From contig JAMKCF010000001.1 in assembly GCA_023634235.1 (NCBI GenBank), forward strand, positions 18,262,758 through 18,326,757: a stretch of 64,000 bases of DNA. Reading direction: 5' to 3'. Both the position numbers and the translations under genes were made by a program. Source of the DNA: Pisaster brevispinus. Its lineage: Eukaryota > Echinodermata > Asteroidea > Forcipulatida > Asteriidae. This document shows positions 41,401 through 54,559 of the stretch, piece after piece (within the stretch, counting starts at the first letter, position 1; each line of letters starts with the position of its first letter). Below the pieces are notes generated by a model. The model saw only the letters and a list, made by a program, of their open reading frames with translations, made no database searches and was not told where the DNA came from.

Positions 41401-44020
41401 GGGACAAACAAACAGTGTGTATGTCCACAACCTACAATTACGGGACAAACAAACAGTGTGTATGTCCAGCACCTACAATTGTGGGACAAATAAAAAGTGT
41501 GTATGTCCACTACTTACGATTACAGGGCAAACAAACAGTGTGTAACTGCTGTACCTACAATTACGGGACAAACAAAGAGTGTGTATGTTTCACTACCGAC
41601 AATTACGGGACAAACAAACAGTGTGTATGTCCACCACCTACAATTATGGGACAAATAAAAAGTGTGTATGTCCACTACTTACGATTACAGGGCAAATAAG
41701 AAGGGTGTATGTCCACTTCCTACAATAATGGGTCACACAAACAGTTTACATGTCCACTAGCTACAGTTACGGGACAAACAAACAGTGTGTATGTTCACTG
41801 CCGACAATTACGGGAAAAACAAACAGTGTGTATTTCCACGCCCTAAATTTACGGGCCAAACAATTTAATTAGTGTGTTTACAATCCACTTTATTCATTTA
41901 CGGGACGAACAAATAGTATGTATGTCCACTACCATTACGGGACGAACAAACAGTTAGTATGTCCATTACCGACATTTACGGGACAAACAATTACTGTGTA
42001 TAGTCACTACCTACAATTACGGGACAAACAAACAGTGTGTATGTCCACTACTTACAATTACGGGATAAAACAAACAGTGTGTCTGACCACTAACCAACAT
42101 TTACGGGTCAAACAAACAGTATGTATGTCCACTACCGACAATTAAGGGACAAAGAATTAGTGTGTATAGCCACTACCTCATTTACGGGACAAAAAACAGT
42201 GTGTATGTCCACTTCCTATATTTACGGGACAAACAAAAGGTATGTATGTTTCACTACTGACAGCTACGGGACGAACGAACAGTGTGTAAGTCCAAAACCT
42301 ACAACTACAGGGCAAACAAACAGTGTGTATATCCACTACCTACAATTACAGGGCAAACAAACAGTGTGTAACAGCTGTACCTACAATTACGGGACAAACA
42401 AACAGTGTGTATATCCACAACCTACAATTACGGGACAAACAAACAGTGTGTATGTCCAGCACCTACAATTATGGGACAAATAAAAAGTGTGTATGTCCAC
42501 TACTTACGATTTCAGGGCAAACAAACAGTGTGTAACTGCTGGACCTACAATTACGGGACAAACAAACAGTGGGTATGTTTCACTACCGACAACTACGGGA
42601 CAAACAAACAGTGTGTATGTTCAAAACCTACAATTACGGGACAAACAAACAGTGTGTTGGCCACCACCTACATATATGGGACAAATAAAAAGTGTGTATG
42701 TCCACTACTTACGATTACAGGGCAAATAAGAAGGGTGTTTGTCCACTTCCTACAATAACGGGTCACACAAACAGTTTACATGTCCACTAGCTACAATTAC
42801 GGGACAAACAAACAGTGTGTATGTTCACTGCCGACATTACAGGAAAAACAAACAGTGTATATTTCCACGCTCTAAATGTACGGGCCAAACAATTTAATTA
42901 GTATGTTTACTATCCACTATATATATTTACGGGTCGAACAAACAGTGTGTATTTCCACTACTGACAATTACGGGACGAACAAACAGTTAGTATGTCCAGT
43001 ACTTACGATTACAGGGCAAATAAGAAGTGTGTATATCCACTTCCTACAATAACGGGTCACACAAACAGTTTGCATGTCCACTAGCTACAGTTACGGGACA
43101 AACAAACAGTGTGTATGTTCACTGCCGACAATTACGGGAAAAACAAACAGTTTGTATTTCCACGCCTAAATTTACGGGCCAAACAATTTAATTAGTGTTT
43201 TTACAATCCACTATATTCATTTACGGGACGAACAAATAGTATGTATGTCCACTACCATTAGGGGACGAACAAACAGTTAGTATGTCCATTACCGACATAC
43301 CGACATTTACGGGACAAACAATTACTGTGTATAGTCACAACCTACAATTACGGGACAACAAACAGTGTGACAGTGTGTGTATGTCCACTACTTACAATTA
43401 CGGGATAAAACAAACAGTGTGTCTGTCCACTAACCAACATTTACGGGTCAAACAAACAGTATGTATGTCCACTACCGACAATTAAGGGACAATGAATTAG
43501 TGTGTATAGCCACTACCTCATTTACGGGACAAACAAACAGTGTGTATGTCCACTACTTACAATTACTGGATAAAACAAACAGTGTGTTTTTTCATTACCT
43601 ACACTTACGGGATAAACAATTAGTGTGTATATCCACTACCTACAATAACGGGACGAACAAACAGTGTGTATGTCCACTACCTACGATTACAGGACAAACA
43701 AACAGTATACATGTCCACTACCTAAAATTACGGAACAAACAAAAGGTATGTATGTTTCACTACCGACAATGACGGGACGAATGAACAGTGTGTAAGTTCA
43801 TTGCCTACAACTACAGGGCAAACAAACAGGTGTATGTCAACCACTTACAATTACGTGACAAACAAACAGTATGTATGTCCACTACCTATATTTACAGGGC
43901 AAACAAAAAGTGTGTATGTCCACTGCCGACAATTACGGGACAAACTTACAGTTTGTTTGTTTCACTACCGACGATTACGGGACAAACAAACAGTCTGTAT
44001 GCCTACCACCTGCAATTACA

Positions 44021-45534
44021 GGGTCATGTATACTGTTTTTTTGTCCCGTACTTGTATGCACAGTAGTTACACCCTGTTTGTTTTACCTGTAATTGTCGGC
44101 AGTGGACATACACACTGTTTGCCCTGTAGTTGTAGGTTATGGACTTATACACTGTATGTTTGTCCCGTAATTGTAGGTAGTGGACATGTATACTGTTTGT
44201 TTTTTCCTTAATTGCAGGTAGTGGACATACAAACTGTATGTTTGTCCCGTAATTGTGGGTATTGAAACATACACACTGTTTGTTCGTCTGATAATCGATG
44301 GTAGTGAAACATACAGACTGTAAGTTTGTCCCGTAATCTTCGGTAGTGAAACATACAGACTGTTTGTTCGTCCCGTAATTGTCGGTAGTGTAATATACAT
44401 ACTGTTTGTTTGTCCCGTAATCGTAGGTACAGCAGTTACACAATGTTTGTCTGCCATGTAATGTAAGTATTGGACATACACACCGTTTGTTTGCCCCGTA
44501 GTTTTAGGTTTTGGACTTACAAACTGTTTGTTTGTCCCGTAGTTGTCGGTAGTGAAACATACATACCTTTTGTTTGTCCTGTAATTTTAGGTAGTTTACA
44601 TGTATACTGTTTGTTTGTCCAGTAATCGTAGGTCGTGGACATACACACTGTTTGTTTGTCCCGTAGTTGTAGGAAGTGAACATACACAGTGTTTGTTTGT
44701 CCCGTAATTGTAGGTACAGTAGTTACACACTGTTTGTTTGCCCTGTAATTGCATGTGGTGGGCATACAGACTGTTTGTTCGTCCCGTAATTGTCGGCAGT
44801 GGACATACATACTGTTTGTTTGCCCTGTAGTTGTATGTTATTGACTTACACACTGTTTGTTTGTCCTGAATTGTAGCTAGTGGACATGTAAACTGTTTGT
44901 TTGACCCGTAATTTTAGGTAGTGGACATACACACTGTTTGTTTGTCCTGTAATCGTAGGAAGTGGACATACACACTGTTTATTTGTCCTGTAATTTTAGG
45001 TAGTGGACATACACACTTTTTGTTTGCCCTGTAATTATAGGTAGTGGACATACACTCTGTTTATTTGTCCCGTAATTGTCGGTAGTGAAACATATACACT
45101 GTTTATTTGTCCTGTAATTGTAGGTAGTGGACATACACACTGTTTGTTTGTCATGTAATTGTAGGTAGTGGACATACACACTGTTTGTTCGTTATGTCAT
45201 TGTAGATAGTGAATACACACACTAATTGTTTGTCCCGTAATTGTACGTAGTGGAACTACACACTAATTGTTTGTCCCGTAATTGCGGGTAGTGGACATCT
45301 GTTTGTTCGTCCCGTTATTGTTGGTAGTGGAAATACGCACAGTTTGTTTGTCCCGTAATTGTCGGTAGTGAAACATACACACTGTTTGTTCGTCCCGTAA
45401 TTTTCGGTAGTGAACAAAGACACTGTTTGTTTGTCCCGTAATTGTAGGAACAGTAGTAACACAATGTTTGTTTGCCCTGTAATTGTAGGTTGTGGACATA
45501 CACACTGTTTGTTTGCCCTGTAGTTGTAGGTTAT
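44021..45534 (-). repeat. 41-bp satellite in inverted orientation
   Basis: From about 44021 the same monomer appears as its reverse complement (TTTGTCCCGTAATTGTAGGT then AGTGGACATACACACTGTTTG). About 37 monomers follow, more diverged than those of the plus-oriented array. The switch lies directly after a monomer reading CACCTGCAATTACAGGGTCATG, without intervening unique DNA. Confidence 0.9.
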
Positions 45535-46062
45535 AATACGTGCATCGAAACGTAACTTAATTCGAACAAATGTCGAGTAGAAAATCGGACAGACAGGGGA
45601 GCTTGTGCCTCACGCCCTCCCCGCCCAAACGGTCTTTTACACTTTAACACTTTATTATAAGAAGCATACCTTTGTGACATGTTCAATATCTCCCTATACC
45701 CTATCAACGATGTCAAATATTCACTGTCTGGAAAATCTCACCATGAAGCTATAAAAAAGCATAGCGCCATGTCGAGAGGGTTTGTTCTGTCACGAAACAG
45801 CCTCTCTTTTTTAACGCTCTCGCGGCTTCGTGATTTGCAAACAGCATCAACGTCGTTTCGAACGCATTTACGCTTTATCAAATTAAGCGTCGCAACCTAC
45901 GACGACGACCCTCTGGGTCGTCGTATCTTGCGACGTGTTCGTCCTCGTCAAGGAACTTACGACGCATTCAACGCATCGTAAGTTTGGTGAAATCGTTCTC
46001 TCAACGCATCATTGGATAACGCGTCGTATTTGCGTAGCGACGCAGCGCTTCGTGAAATCGAC
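45535..46062. mobile_element. 528-bp insertion in the inverted satellite
   Basis: Non-satellite, CG-rich DNA interrupts a monomer. It is flanked by a 19-bp direct repeat (CCCTGTAGTTGTAGGTTAT at 45516-45534 and 46063-46081). Because this repeat is itself satellite sequence, it may be a target-site duplication or a monomer overlap. The right end reads CGCTTCGTGAAATCGACC. Its reverse complement resembles the terminal GGGCCGATTTCACTAAAG of the transposon at 58585. Inside, about 45887-45935 forms a long imperfect hairpin (CGTCGCAA..ACGACGACCC / GGGTCGTCGT..TTGCGACG). No coding sequence was recognised. Confidence 0.55.
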
Positions 46063-46215
46063 CCCTGTAGTTGTAGGTTATGGAATTACACACTGTTTGT
46101 TTTTCCCGTAATTGTAGGTAGTGGACATGTATAATGTTTGTTTGTCCCATACTGTTGTTTGCTCTGTAATTGTTGGTAGTAGACATACACACCGTTTGTT
46201 TGCCCCGTAATTATC
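46063..46215 (-). repeat. Residual inverted 41-bp satellite
   Basis: About three to four further reverse-oriented monomers resume exactly after the insertion and end at about 46215. One is internally deleted near 46150. Confidence 0.85.
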
Positions 46216-48509
<2,294 letters not shown>

Positions 48510-48715
48510 GGTTTTGGTTTTGGTTTTGGTTTTGGTTTGGTTGTTTTTGGTTTTGGTTTTGGTTTGCTTTGGTTTGGTTTGGTTTGGTTTGGTTTGGTTT
48601 GGGTTGTTTGTTGGGGTGTTTGTTTGTTGGGGTGTTTGTTTGTTTGTTGTTTGTTGTTTGGTGTTTGGTGTTTGGTGTTTGGTTGTTGTTTGTTGTTTGT
48701 TGTTTTGTTTTTTTC
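48510..48715. repeat. GGTTTT / GTTTG / TGTTTGG degenerate repeat tail
   Basis: The hexamer changes to GGTTTT, then to GGTTT and GTTTG-type units, and finally fades into GTTGTTT sequence, completing the series of simple repeats. Confidence 0.85.
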
Positions 48716-49163
48716 TATTGTTACTGCTGTTGTTTTTCTGCTGGGTCACCTGGGGGGATGTTGAAAATTTAGGTGATTTAACACAAAATGACCCACATTT
48801 CTGTTCGCAAGATGCATTATGGAAACATGTTCTAGCATGTCATCCTCTATAAAATACATCTACTTCTTCATGAACACCAGTCAATAAAAGGGAAATGTTG
48901 TGTACAAAACAAATGGGAACTATTGTTGGTCACAAATGAAATGCATAAAGTTCCAATTTGTGTGTGATTGTCATGACTTTGGAAATTCTTAACTTTCTTA
49001 TTTTGTACAAAATTTTTCTCAAAATGTCATAGCTTGTCAAATTTTTCTGTTATTTCAAACAATGTGATATTAGGGCTAACTTCCCCTTTTGGGTAAAGAT
49101 TTAGGTTTTATCTCGTCACTTGTAATGCACCATTCGTACCTTATTCACTCCTAACTTTTGCAG
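48716..49163 (+). other. Non-coding, probable intron or 5' flank of the HECT-like gene
   Basis: AT-rich DNA ends in a pyrimidine-containing acceptor (CTAACTTTTGCAG, 49151-49163). No upstream HECT exon was found between the simple repeats and this acceptor. Earlier exons would have to lie before the satellite, or they are missing. Confidence 0.45.
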
Positions 49164-50532
49164 GTACCATTCAACAGATCTTTACAGAACCCTAGGACGT
49201 ATAATATCACATGCCTTATGTCTTATGTGGTTATTGGCCAGTGCAGCTCAACAAGGCCTTTGTAACTGCAGCACTGACAGCCCAAGTGTCGGAGGATTTG
49301 ATACTTCAGTCGTTCCTGGACATGGTAAATGAGAGAGAAAGAAGGCTCCTGGAGTCACTCCTGAGAGGTGAATCAACTCAGGATGACAGGCTCAAACTTT
49401 TGGGTGTACTCTCCAGATATGATTGCAGGTACTTAATGCTTGTTACTACATTAGTTTTCAGCTCTCAATAAATGTGCAATTTGCACCGTAGTCTGTTTCT
49501 GGTTAATCAATTAGTATTTAACCCTATTCATATTAATGCGGGAAAAATCTATATAGCGTGAGTATTTGCCCGATATTAGATAATTGTTTAAACATTTGTA
49601 TGCCTTTGCTACAGCGGCAGAGACATAATTATTTTCAGTAGGGGGACACAGGGGGAGTGCCTAGCTTTTAGTTTTAGCAACAGAAATAACTTCAGAACCA
49701 TTAAAGAGATTTAACTAAACTTGGTATAATACCTCACATGGAAGGATGAACTGAGCAGATATTCTATTCAAGAGGTCAGAGGTAAAGATTGTAGGGTCAT
49801 ATGAGTCAAAAATTATTGATAAGGTTTTCTCTTAATGGGGATCATAAATCGAAGTGCAAAATAGCATTAACTTGAAAATTTAAATGAACCTCTTTAATTC
49901 CTAATCGATACTTCATTTAGTTGTAGTGGTAATACTATAGTAGTAGAGATTTATTTTGTATGCCTTGATTGCAAGTACCAAAACAAAGATTATGAAACCT
50001 TTGGTTCACAGGTTGATTGCTTACTTAGTTTCATACTACCATTTCGTTTCTCAGACAGAATGTAGAGAACACGAATGCTAGGAGTGTGTTGATCAGTTTA
50101 GGCAGTGCTGTAGTCCATTACAGTAATTTATGGACTGGAATCTGTGAAGAACATGTTGTTGAACTATTCAAGGCTGCAGTGCCAGATTCTACAAAGTTAT
50201 CACAGGCCATGGAACCCTCTTACACAGACAATGATGTGGATAAGCGCATCATGGAGGAGCGAGTAGTTTCATACCTGGAAGCATGGATGGCATCTCTGTC
50301 TCCTCTGCACTTGTCAGAATTGCTTGTATTCTGGACAGCGAGCAATGTCTGCCTTCCAGAGCAAACCTTGCACGTTGCATTTAACCCCCTCCAAGACTTA
50401 GCCAGGCGTCCAACTGCCACTACCTGTACGGACACGCTAAACCTGAGCCGATTGTACATAAGTCAGCAGGACTTTGACAATGACATGACCATTGTCTTCA
50501 GTGTAGATTGTAGAGTGATGGATGCATTGTAA
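49164..50532 (+). CDS. HECT-like E3 ubiquitin ligase (G2E3-like family), last two exons
   Basis: HECT enzymes pass ubiquitin from an E2 to a substrate through a catalytic cysteine near the C-terminus. Exon A is 49164-49428 (acceptor TTTTGCAG, donor GCAG|GTACTT). Exon B is 50055-50532 (acceptor TTTCTCAG) and ends in TAA. The two join in phase (YDCR|QNVENTNARSVL). Exon A reads LYRTLGRIISHALCL, then after a one-base shift near 49215 GYWPVQLNKAFVTAALTAQ and VNERERRLLESLLRGE. Exon B has IMEERVVSYLEAWM, LLVFWTASNVCLP and RPTATTCTDTLNLSRL, whose TTC cysteine is at the position of the HECT catalytic cysteine (family: P.A.TC...L.LP). Only the C-terminal two thirds of a G2E3-like HECT region is present. 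The frameshift in exon A is either real decay or a sequencing indel. Upstream exons were not found. Confidence 0.6.
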
Positions 50533-52271
50533 GACAACTATCAAATGAGCAGCAAAAACAATGAACGTATGAGATTTCCCTTGTCACATTAATACAAACT
50601 CATCTGATAATAAACCAAATATCGTGACCTGGTAGTGGGCATTAAGATACTTGTTTGTTTCATGATGGGTAGGTGCAGTATTCACTTTAAAAGAGTATGT
50701 TTTTTTGTTTTGTTTTTAGTATTCACTGTTCAGGTGGTTTCAGAATTTTTTATTAGAGTTTAGGTGTTTGTAAAAAATATCTTTTGTAATTTTATGGAGC
50801 ATTTTAAGGATCGAATTTTCTTAGAAGGACCCAGTGAATGCCATAAACTTGTCACATCTCTGTCTCAGTTTGGTGATTGACTTAACGATGGTCCAAATGC
50901 AAACTGGTTTTCAATAAAATGTTCTTTAAAATGTAAAAGGTACAGTACATGTATATCAAGAGTTTGTTTATAAACGCTATAAACGCCAATTGTTATTTAT
51001 GTTTTGGGTCAACTAAGTTTTTCCACCTGAAATTCAGTTATGATGGTTGTTTTATTAAAAGGCTTACAAAGTAAACACAAAAGGTGTGATTCAGAAAGTA
51101 ATTCGTTTTAAAAATAGTTTTATATCATCAATATAGCAAAGAAAACAATGGGGGTTTAAAAAAAAAATTCTCAAAAGTTTTGCATTTGTTTTTACTTTAA
51201 TTGAAAGTTTTACATTTTAATTGAATTTATATGTAGGAGTTATCTCGTTTTGGAAATAAACTCATACACGTATATACATCTACATGTACTTCTGCAAAAA
51301 ATCATTACAGTTAGCAGCAAGTATATAACAGTTTGTATTTCTTTTTAAGTATTCACTGTTGAAACGGTTTTATAAGGTTTTATAAATATTTATAAGAGTT
51401 GGATGTTTCAGAGTTTGTTCCAGTGTAGTTTCTTGGATAACATTGAGGTATAGATTCAATTTAATTTAAAATGGGTTGGGGTAGTTTTAGGGTACTTCTG
51501 AAAAGAAATGAAAACTGCCCCAACTCATTTTAGAGATATTCACATGGTGATACCATAACACTTACGAGATACAATAGTTTGTTGTTGATGTTTTATTGTT
51601 CACTGTTCAAGTAGTTTTATATATTTTTATAAGAGTTACATGTTTTAAAAGTTTGTTCCAGTATTTTAAGTATTGACTTATTGAGTGCATTTATTTAAGG
51701 GACCTGTGAATGTCTTAAACTTGTCACAAACACATCTCAGTTTCCAAGACTAAGTTTTTTGATGGAGTGAGAGTTATAAACAAACAGTCCAAATGCAAAG
51801 TTGTATCGAGAATAAACAAGCAAGTCAAAAAGTTTTACCCAAGATGATATTTCATTATCCTTTTCATTTGTGATAGTTTTTGGAAGTGTAGAACTTGGAC
51901 CATTGTAGGAGGTATACAAAATTATTCAAAACTCAATTTGATTTAGCAGTGGGGCAAGCATAGTACTCAATGTAAAACAATTCAATTTTTTTACATTGTG
52001 TCACTTTATTGATAACTTTTAGCTTTCAACTTGCATGTCTTACAGTCTTACAGTAAATGCTGTAAAGTTGTCCCATACAAAGTTCAGTACAGAATTACAC
52101 AGTTTAACAAGGCATGACCTATGCATGCATAGAGAGGCACTCCTCACCCTTCTGCTCCATTATTTTGCCTCTCCTCAATACACCTTGAAACAAATTCTAT
52201 AACATCCCCATATATGTCTATTCCTTGTACATTAGACTATCTACAGGGATCTATTTCATTTCGCAGTTGAC
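50533..52271. other. AT-rich intergenic DNA with diverged local duplications
   Basis: Three related stretches beginning TATTCACTGTT.AAG(T/G)GGTTT occur at about 50717, 51347 and 51595. Segments reading AAACTTGTCACA...TCTCAGTTT...TCCAAATGCAAA occur at about 50845 and 51717. This indicates old tandem duplication of the region downstream of the HECT-like gene. No gene was recognised; the minus ORF at 51737-51919 has no recognisable similarity. Confidence 0.5.
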
Positions 52272-53983
52272 TTAAATTCTCCTCACTGAGAGATGTAAAG
52301 TAACTAGCGAGTCCCCAACTGTCTCTGAAGAGGTGCTTGGTAAATCAATTTCAAATCTATCCAAAATATCGGCAGCATGATTATCGATGTGATAATTTAG
52401 AACATGTGATACAGCTGTAGAAGGTCTTGATGCTCCCTGGCCTATTGCTCCCCGGGCTGCTGCTCCCTGGGCTAGTGGGGCAGGTGCTCCCTGGGCTGGT
52501 TGGGCTGGTGCTCCTAGGGCTGGTGGGGCAGCTGCTCCCAAGGCTGTTGCTCCATGGGCTTCAAGGGCGCACCGCTGTTTGATCATGTTGATAAGCCACA
52601 GCTGCTGTGGAGATCGGTGTCCTTCAGTTCTGATTCCATGATTATTATGGGCATGAGTCCACTTAGAGCAGCCTGAATTCGTGGTAGGTATGTGTAATGT
52701 AATGCAAACAGGTGTATCGGGTTGTCAATGTTCAGGGCTTGTGTATCTTCAAGATGATAAAACAGTTTATAAAATTGGTCAAGTACCTTCGTATACACAT
52801 CACGCCACAAGCGTTCAATTCGTTGATTGTGAACACTCTTTCCACAGATTGCACTGCCTCGATTTGGTCCCATTTGCCACTCCATAAACTTTTCACAGTC
52901 GTTATACTCGGATCCCTTGTCTAGACGAATGCGACTAGGCAACCCGCGCAGTTTGATTCCTTTGATGAAACAGATCAGGGCTAATTTTCCAGTGTTTCCA
53001 GGTACAACACACAGGAATGATATGCACCTTAAAAATCCATCGATTCCGCCATGAATGTAGAAACCCCATCTGAAACAGAAGAATAACATAAAAAATAAAA
53101 ATACAATATCTAACCTTTCACGAACGGGAAGTTTTAAGTTAATATTAACTTTCATACATTAAGATATGGTACAATTTGGAGATGGTTTGTAGTTAAATGC
53201 TGTCTTACAGTGTTGCTTTACAATGCTGTTTTATATATGACAAAGGTGTTTTCATAGATTAACAAAAAAATTGTGTATGTGTTGCATGTCAAATGAACTA
53301 CAGAGTTATTAAAAAGATATTCAGGGGGCCATCATACATGGTTACTACAAATCATCATGCTTTGTAATAACAACCTTATGAATCGAGAAATCGACAGACA
53401 TGACATGCAAGACTGAAATCACTTGCATTATATTTACCTTTGGGATTTTAAACCTTCACACAATTCTTAGAATAGCAATTGTACCTTTTCAGAGCATGGT
53501 TGTTATCCAAGTGCCACAAAGAGTTTGGGGATGCCACGCAATATGTTCTCCTTTGAGGTGTTTTGGCCCGACGACAGGCTGTACCTATTGGATCTGCTCT
53601 AGAAAGTGCCCTTCTGACGCGCTCTCTATGGACTACCATGCCCCTAGAGGATGCAAGAGTAGCTCTTATCTCTTCAGAACCGCTATTTGGCTGCTCCTGA
53701 TGATCGCATTCACTGTCTCCAGAAGGTGATCATCAGAGATGTCGCTATACCTTTGTCTGGGCAACTGAACGTTCAAACGTTGACAATGGTTATAAATAGT
53801 ATTCCTGCTGGTAGTTCCAAGAATACCACTTCTGGCTATTTCTGCAACAGTCATCCGCATACAAAGGAGTACTTCCAGCTGCTCTTGTTGTATGTTATAC
53901 ATTGGTGGCCCTCTGTTGCCTGCTGACATACGGTGGCAGCTTCCTTGACTGCTCGAGCATGGTGCAGCACTGTCCAAACACAT
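52272..53983 (-). CDS. Integrase-core (rve/DDE) protein, transposon-derived or domesticated, with intron and frameshifts
   Basis: This resembles the multi-copy animal proteins with an N-terminal helix-turn-helix and an rve-type integrase core. The N-terminal segment (53983-53690) reads RGPPMYNIQQEQLEVLL, then an HTH-like MTVAEIARSGILGTTSRNTI. The frame shifts near 53700, then REVR-like VHRERVRRALSRADPIGTA and NSLWHLDNNH (first catalytic Asp). The exon ends AAAAG|GTAC at 53485. The intron is 53484-53070 with acceptor TTTCAG, and splicing restores KRWGFYIHGGIDGFLR. RIRLDKGSEY supplies the second Asp and HNQRIERLWRDVY the Glu. A second shift near 52660 leads to NNHGIRTEGHRSPQQLW. The C-terminus is Gly/Ala/Pro-rich with GAPAQPAQGAPAPLAQGAAA-type repeats and ends at 52272. 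The intact DDE triad and a working intron contrast with two frameshifts: a recent pseudogene or assembly indels. Confidence 0.65.
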
Positions 53984-54369
53984 AGTGTTTTTTTTTTTTC
54001 ATCAAGGTAATATCTGATGGAAAAAATGGCAAGTAGGAAAATTCAAACTATTCTATGTTCTATTACACACGCAATAGGGCCAATTAGAAACTGGACTTAA
54101 AATATCAATACTATAGTCTTTGTGAACAACTTCTAGTCATAAACAAGTTCAAGCTTTTTTTGATGTAGAGTGTTAGTATAGTGCTTCTCATTTTTTGTTT
54201 ATGTAGGTCTGTTTTATTTATTTAGTTATTTAGTTAGTTATTTATTTATTTATTTGTTTGTTTATATATTTATTTATTTATTTGTATATTTATTTATTTA
54301 TTTATTCATTTGTTTGTTTATATATTTATTTATTTATTTGTATATTTATTTATTTATTTATTTATTCAT

Positions 54370-54400
<31 letters not shown>

Positions 54401-54559
54401 TTTATATTTTTTATTATTATTATTATTTTTTTTTGGGGGGGGGCAATATTTTTCTGATGCATCCCACCCTGCAGTGAAGGAGCAAAACAACATGATATAC
54501 TTTAAGGAGACCTTTATATTTTCATCTTTTTAAAACTATTTTTGAATCATTTAAAAAAC
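53984..54559. other. Non-coding with degenerate (TTTA)n / TAGT tract
   Basis: A low-complexity TTTA-type tract occupies about 54205-54400, with TTAG repeats at 54370-54400 and homopolymers (TTTTTTTT GGGGGGGGG) near 54424-54443. No gene was seen. Confidence 0.7.

Larger units (their letters stand above)
7008..44020 (+). repeat. 41-bp satellite array, about 900 monomers, plus orientation
   Basis: The tandem monomer is 41 bp (for example 9428-9468), with core GTGTATGTCCACTACCTACA followed by ATTACGGGACAAACAAACA. It is continuous over about 37 kb with mostly point variation and some one- or few-base indels. Recurrent variants include GTTTCACTACCGAC, CACTAACCAACATTTACGGGT and a strongly divergent block containing CTTGCTGTAAAAT that marks larger repeat units. 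Because 41 is not a multiple of three and the consensus lacks stops on this strand, the array yields dozens of overlapping ORFs of 60-275 codons. These are translation artefacts of the repeat. There is no sign of unique spacers, a CRISPR structure or a promoter. Confidence 0.95.

Noticed and set aside
7004..46192. More than a hundred overlapping ORFs of 60-275 codons rich in Tyr, Cys, Thr and Gln
   Set aside because: All derive from the 41-bp satellite in its three frames; no gene structure is visible.
7008..46215. CRISPR array
   Set aside because: The 41-bp units are contiguous with no unique spacers, and the context is a eukaryotic genome without cas genes.
53400..53926. Plus-strand ORFs opposite the integrase gene
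   Set aside because: They are antisense shadows of the conserved minus-strand coding segments.
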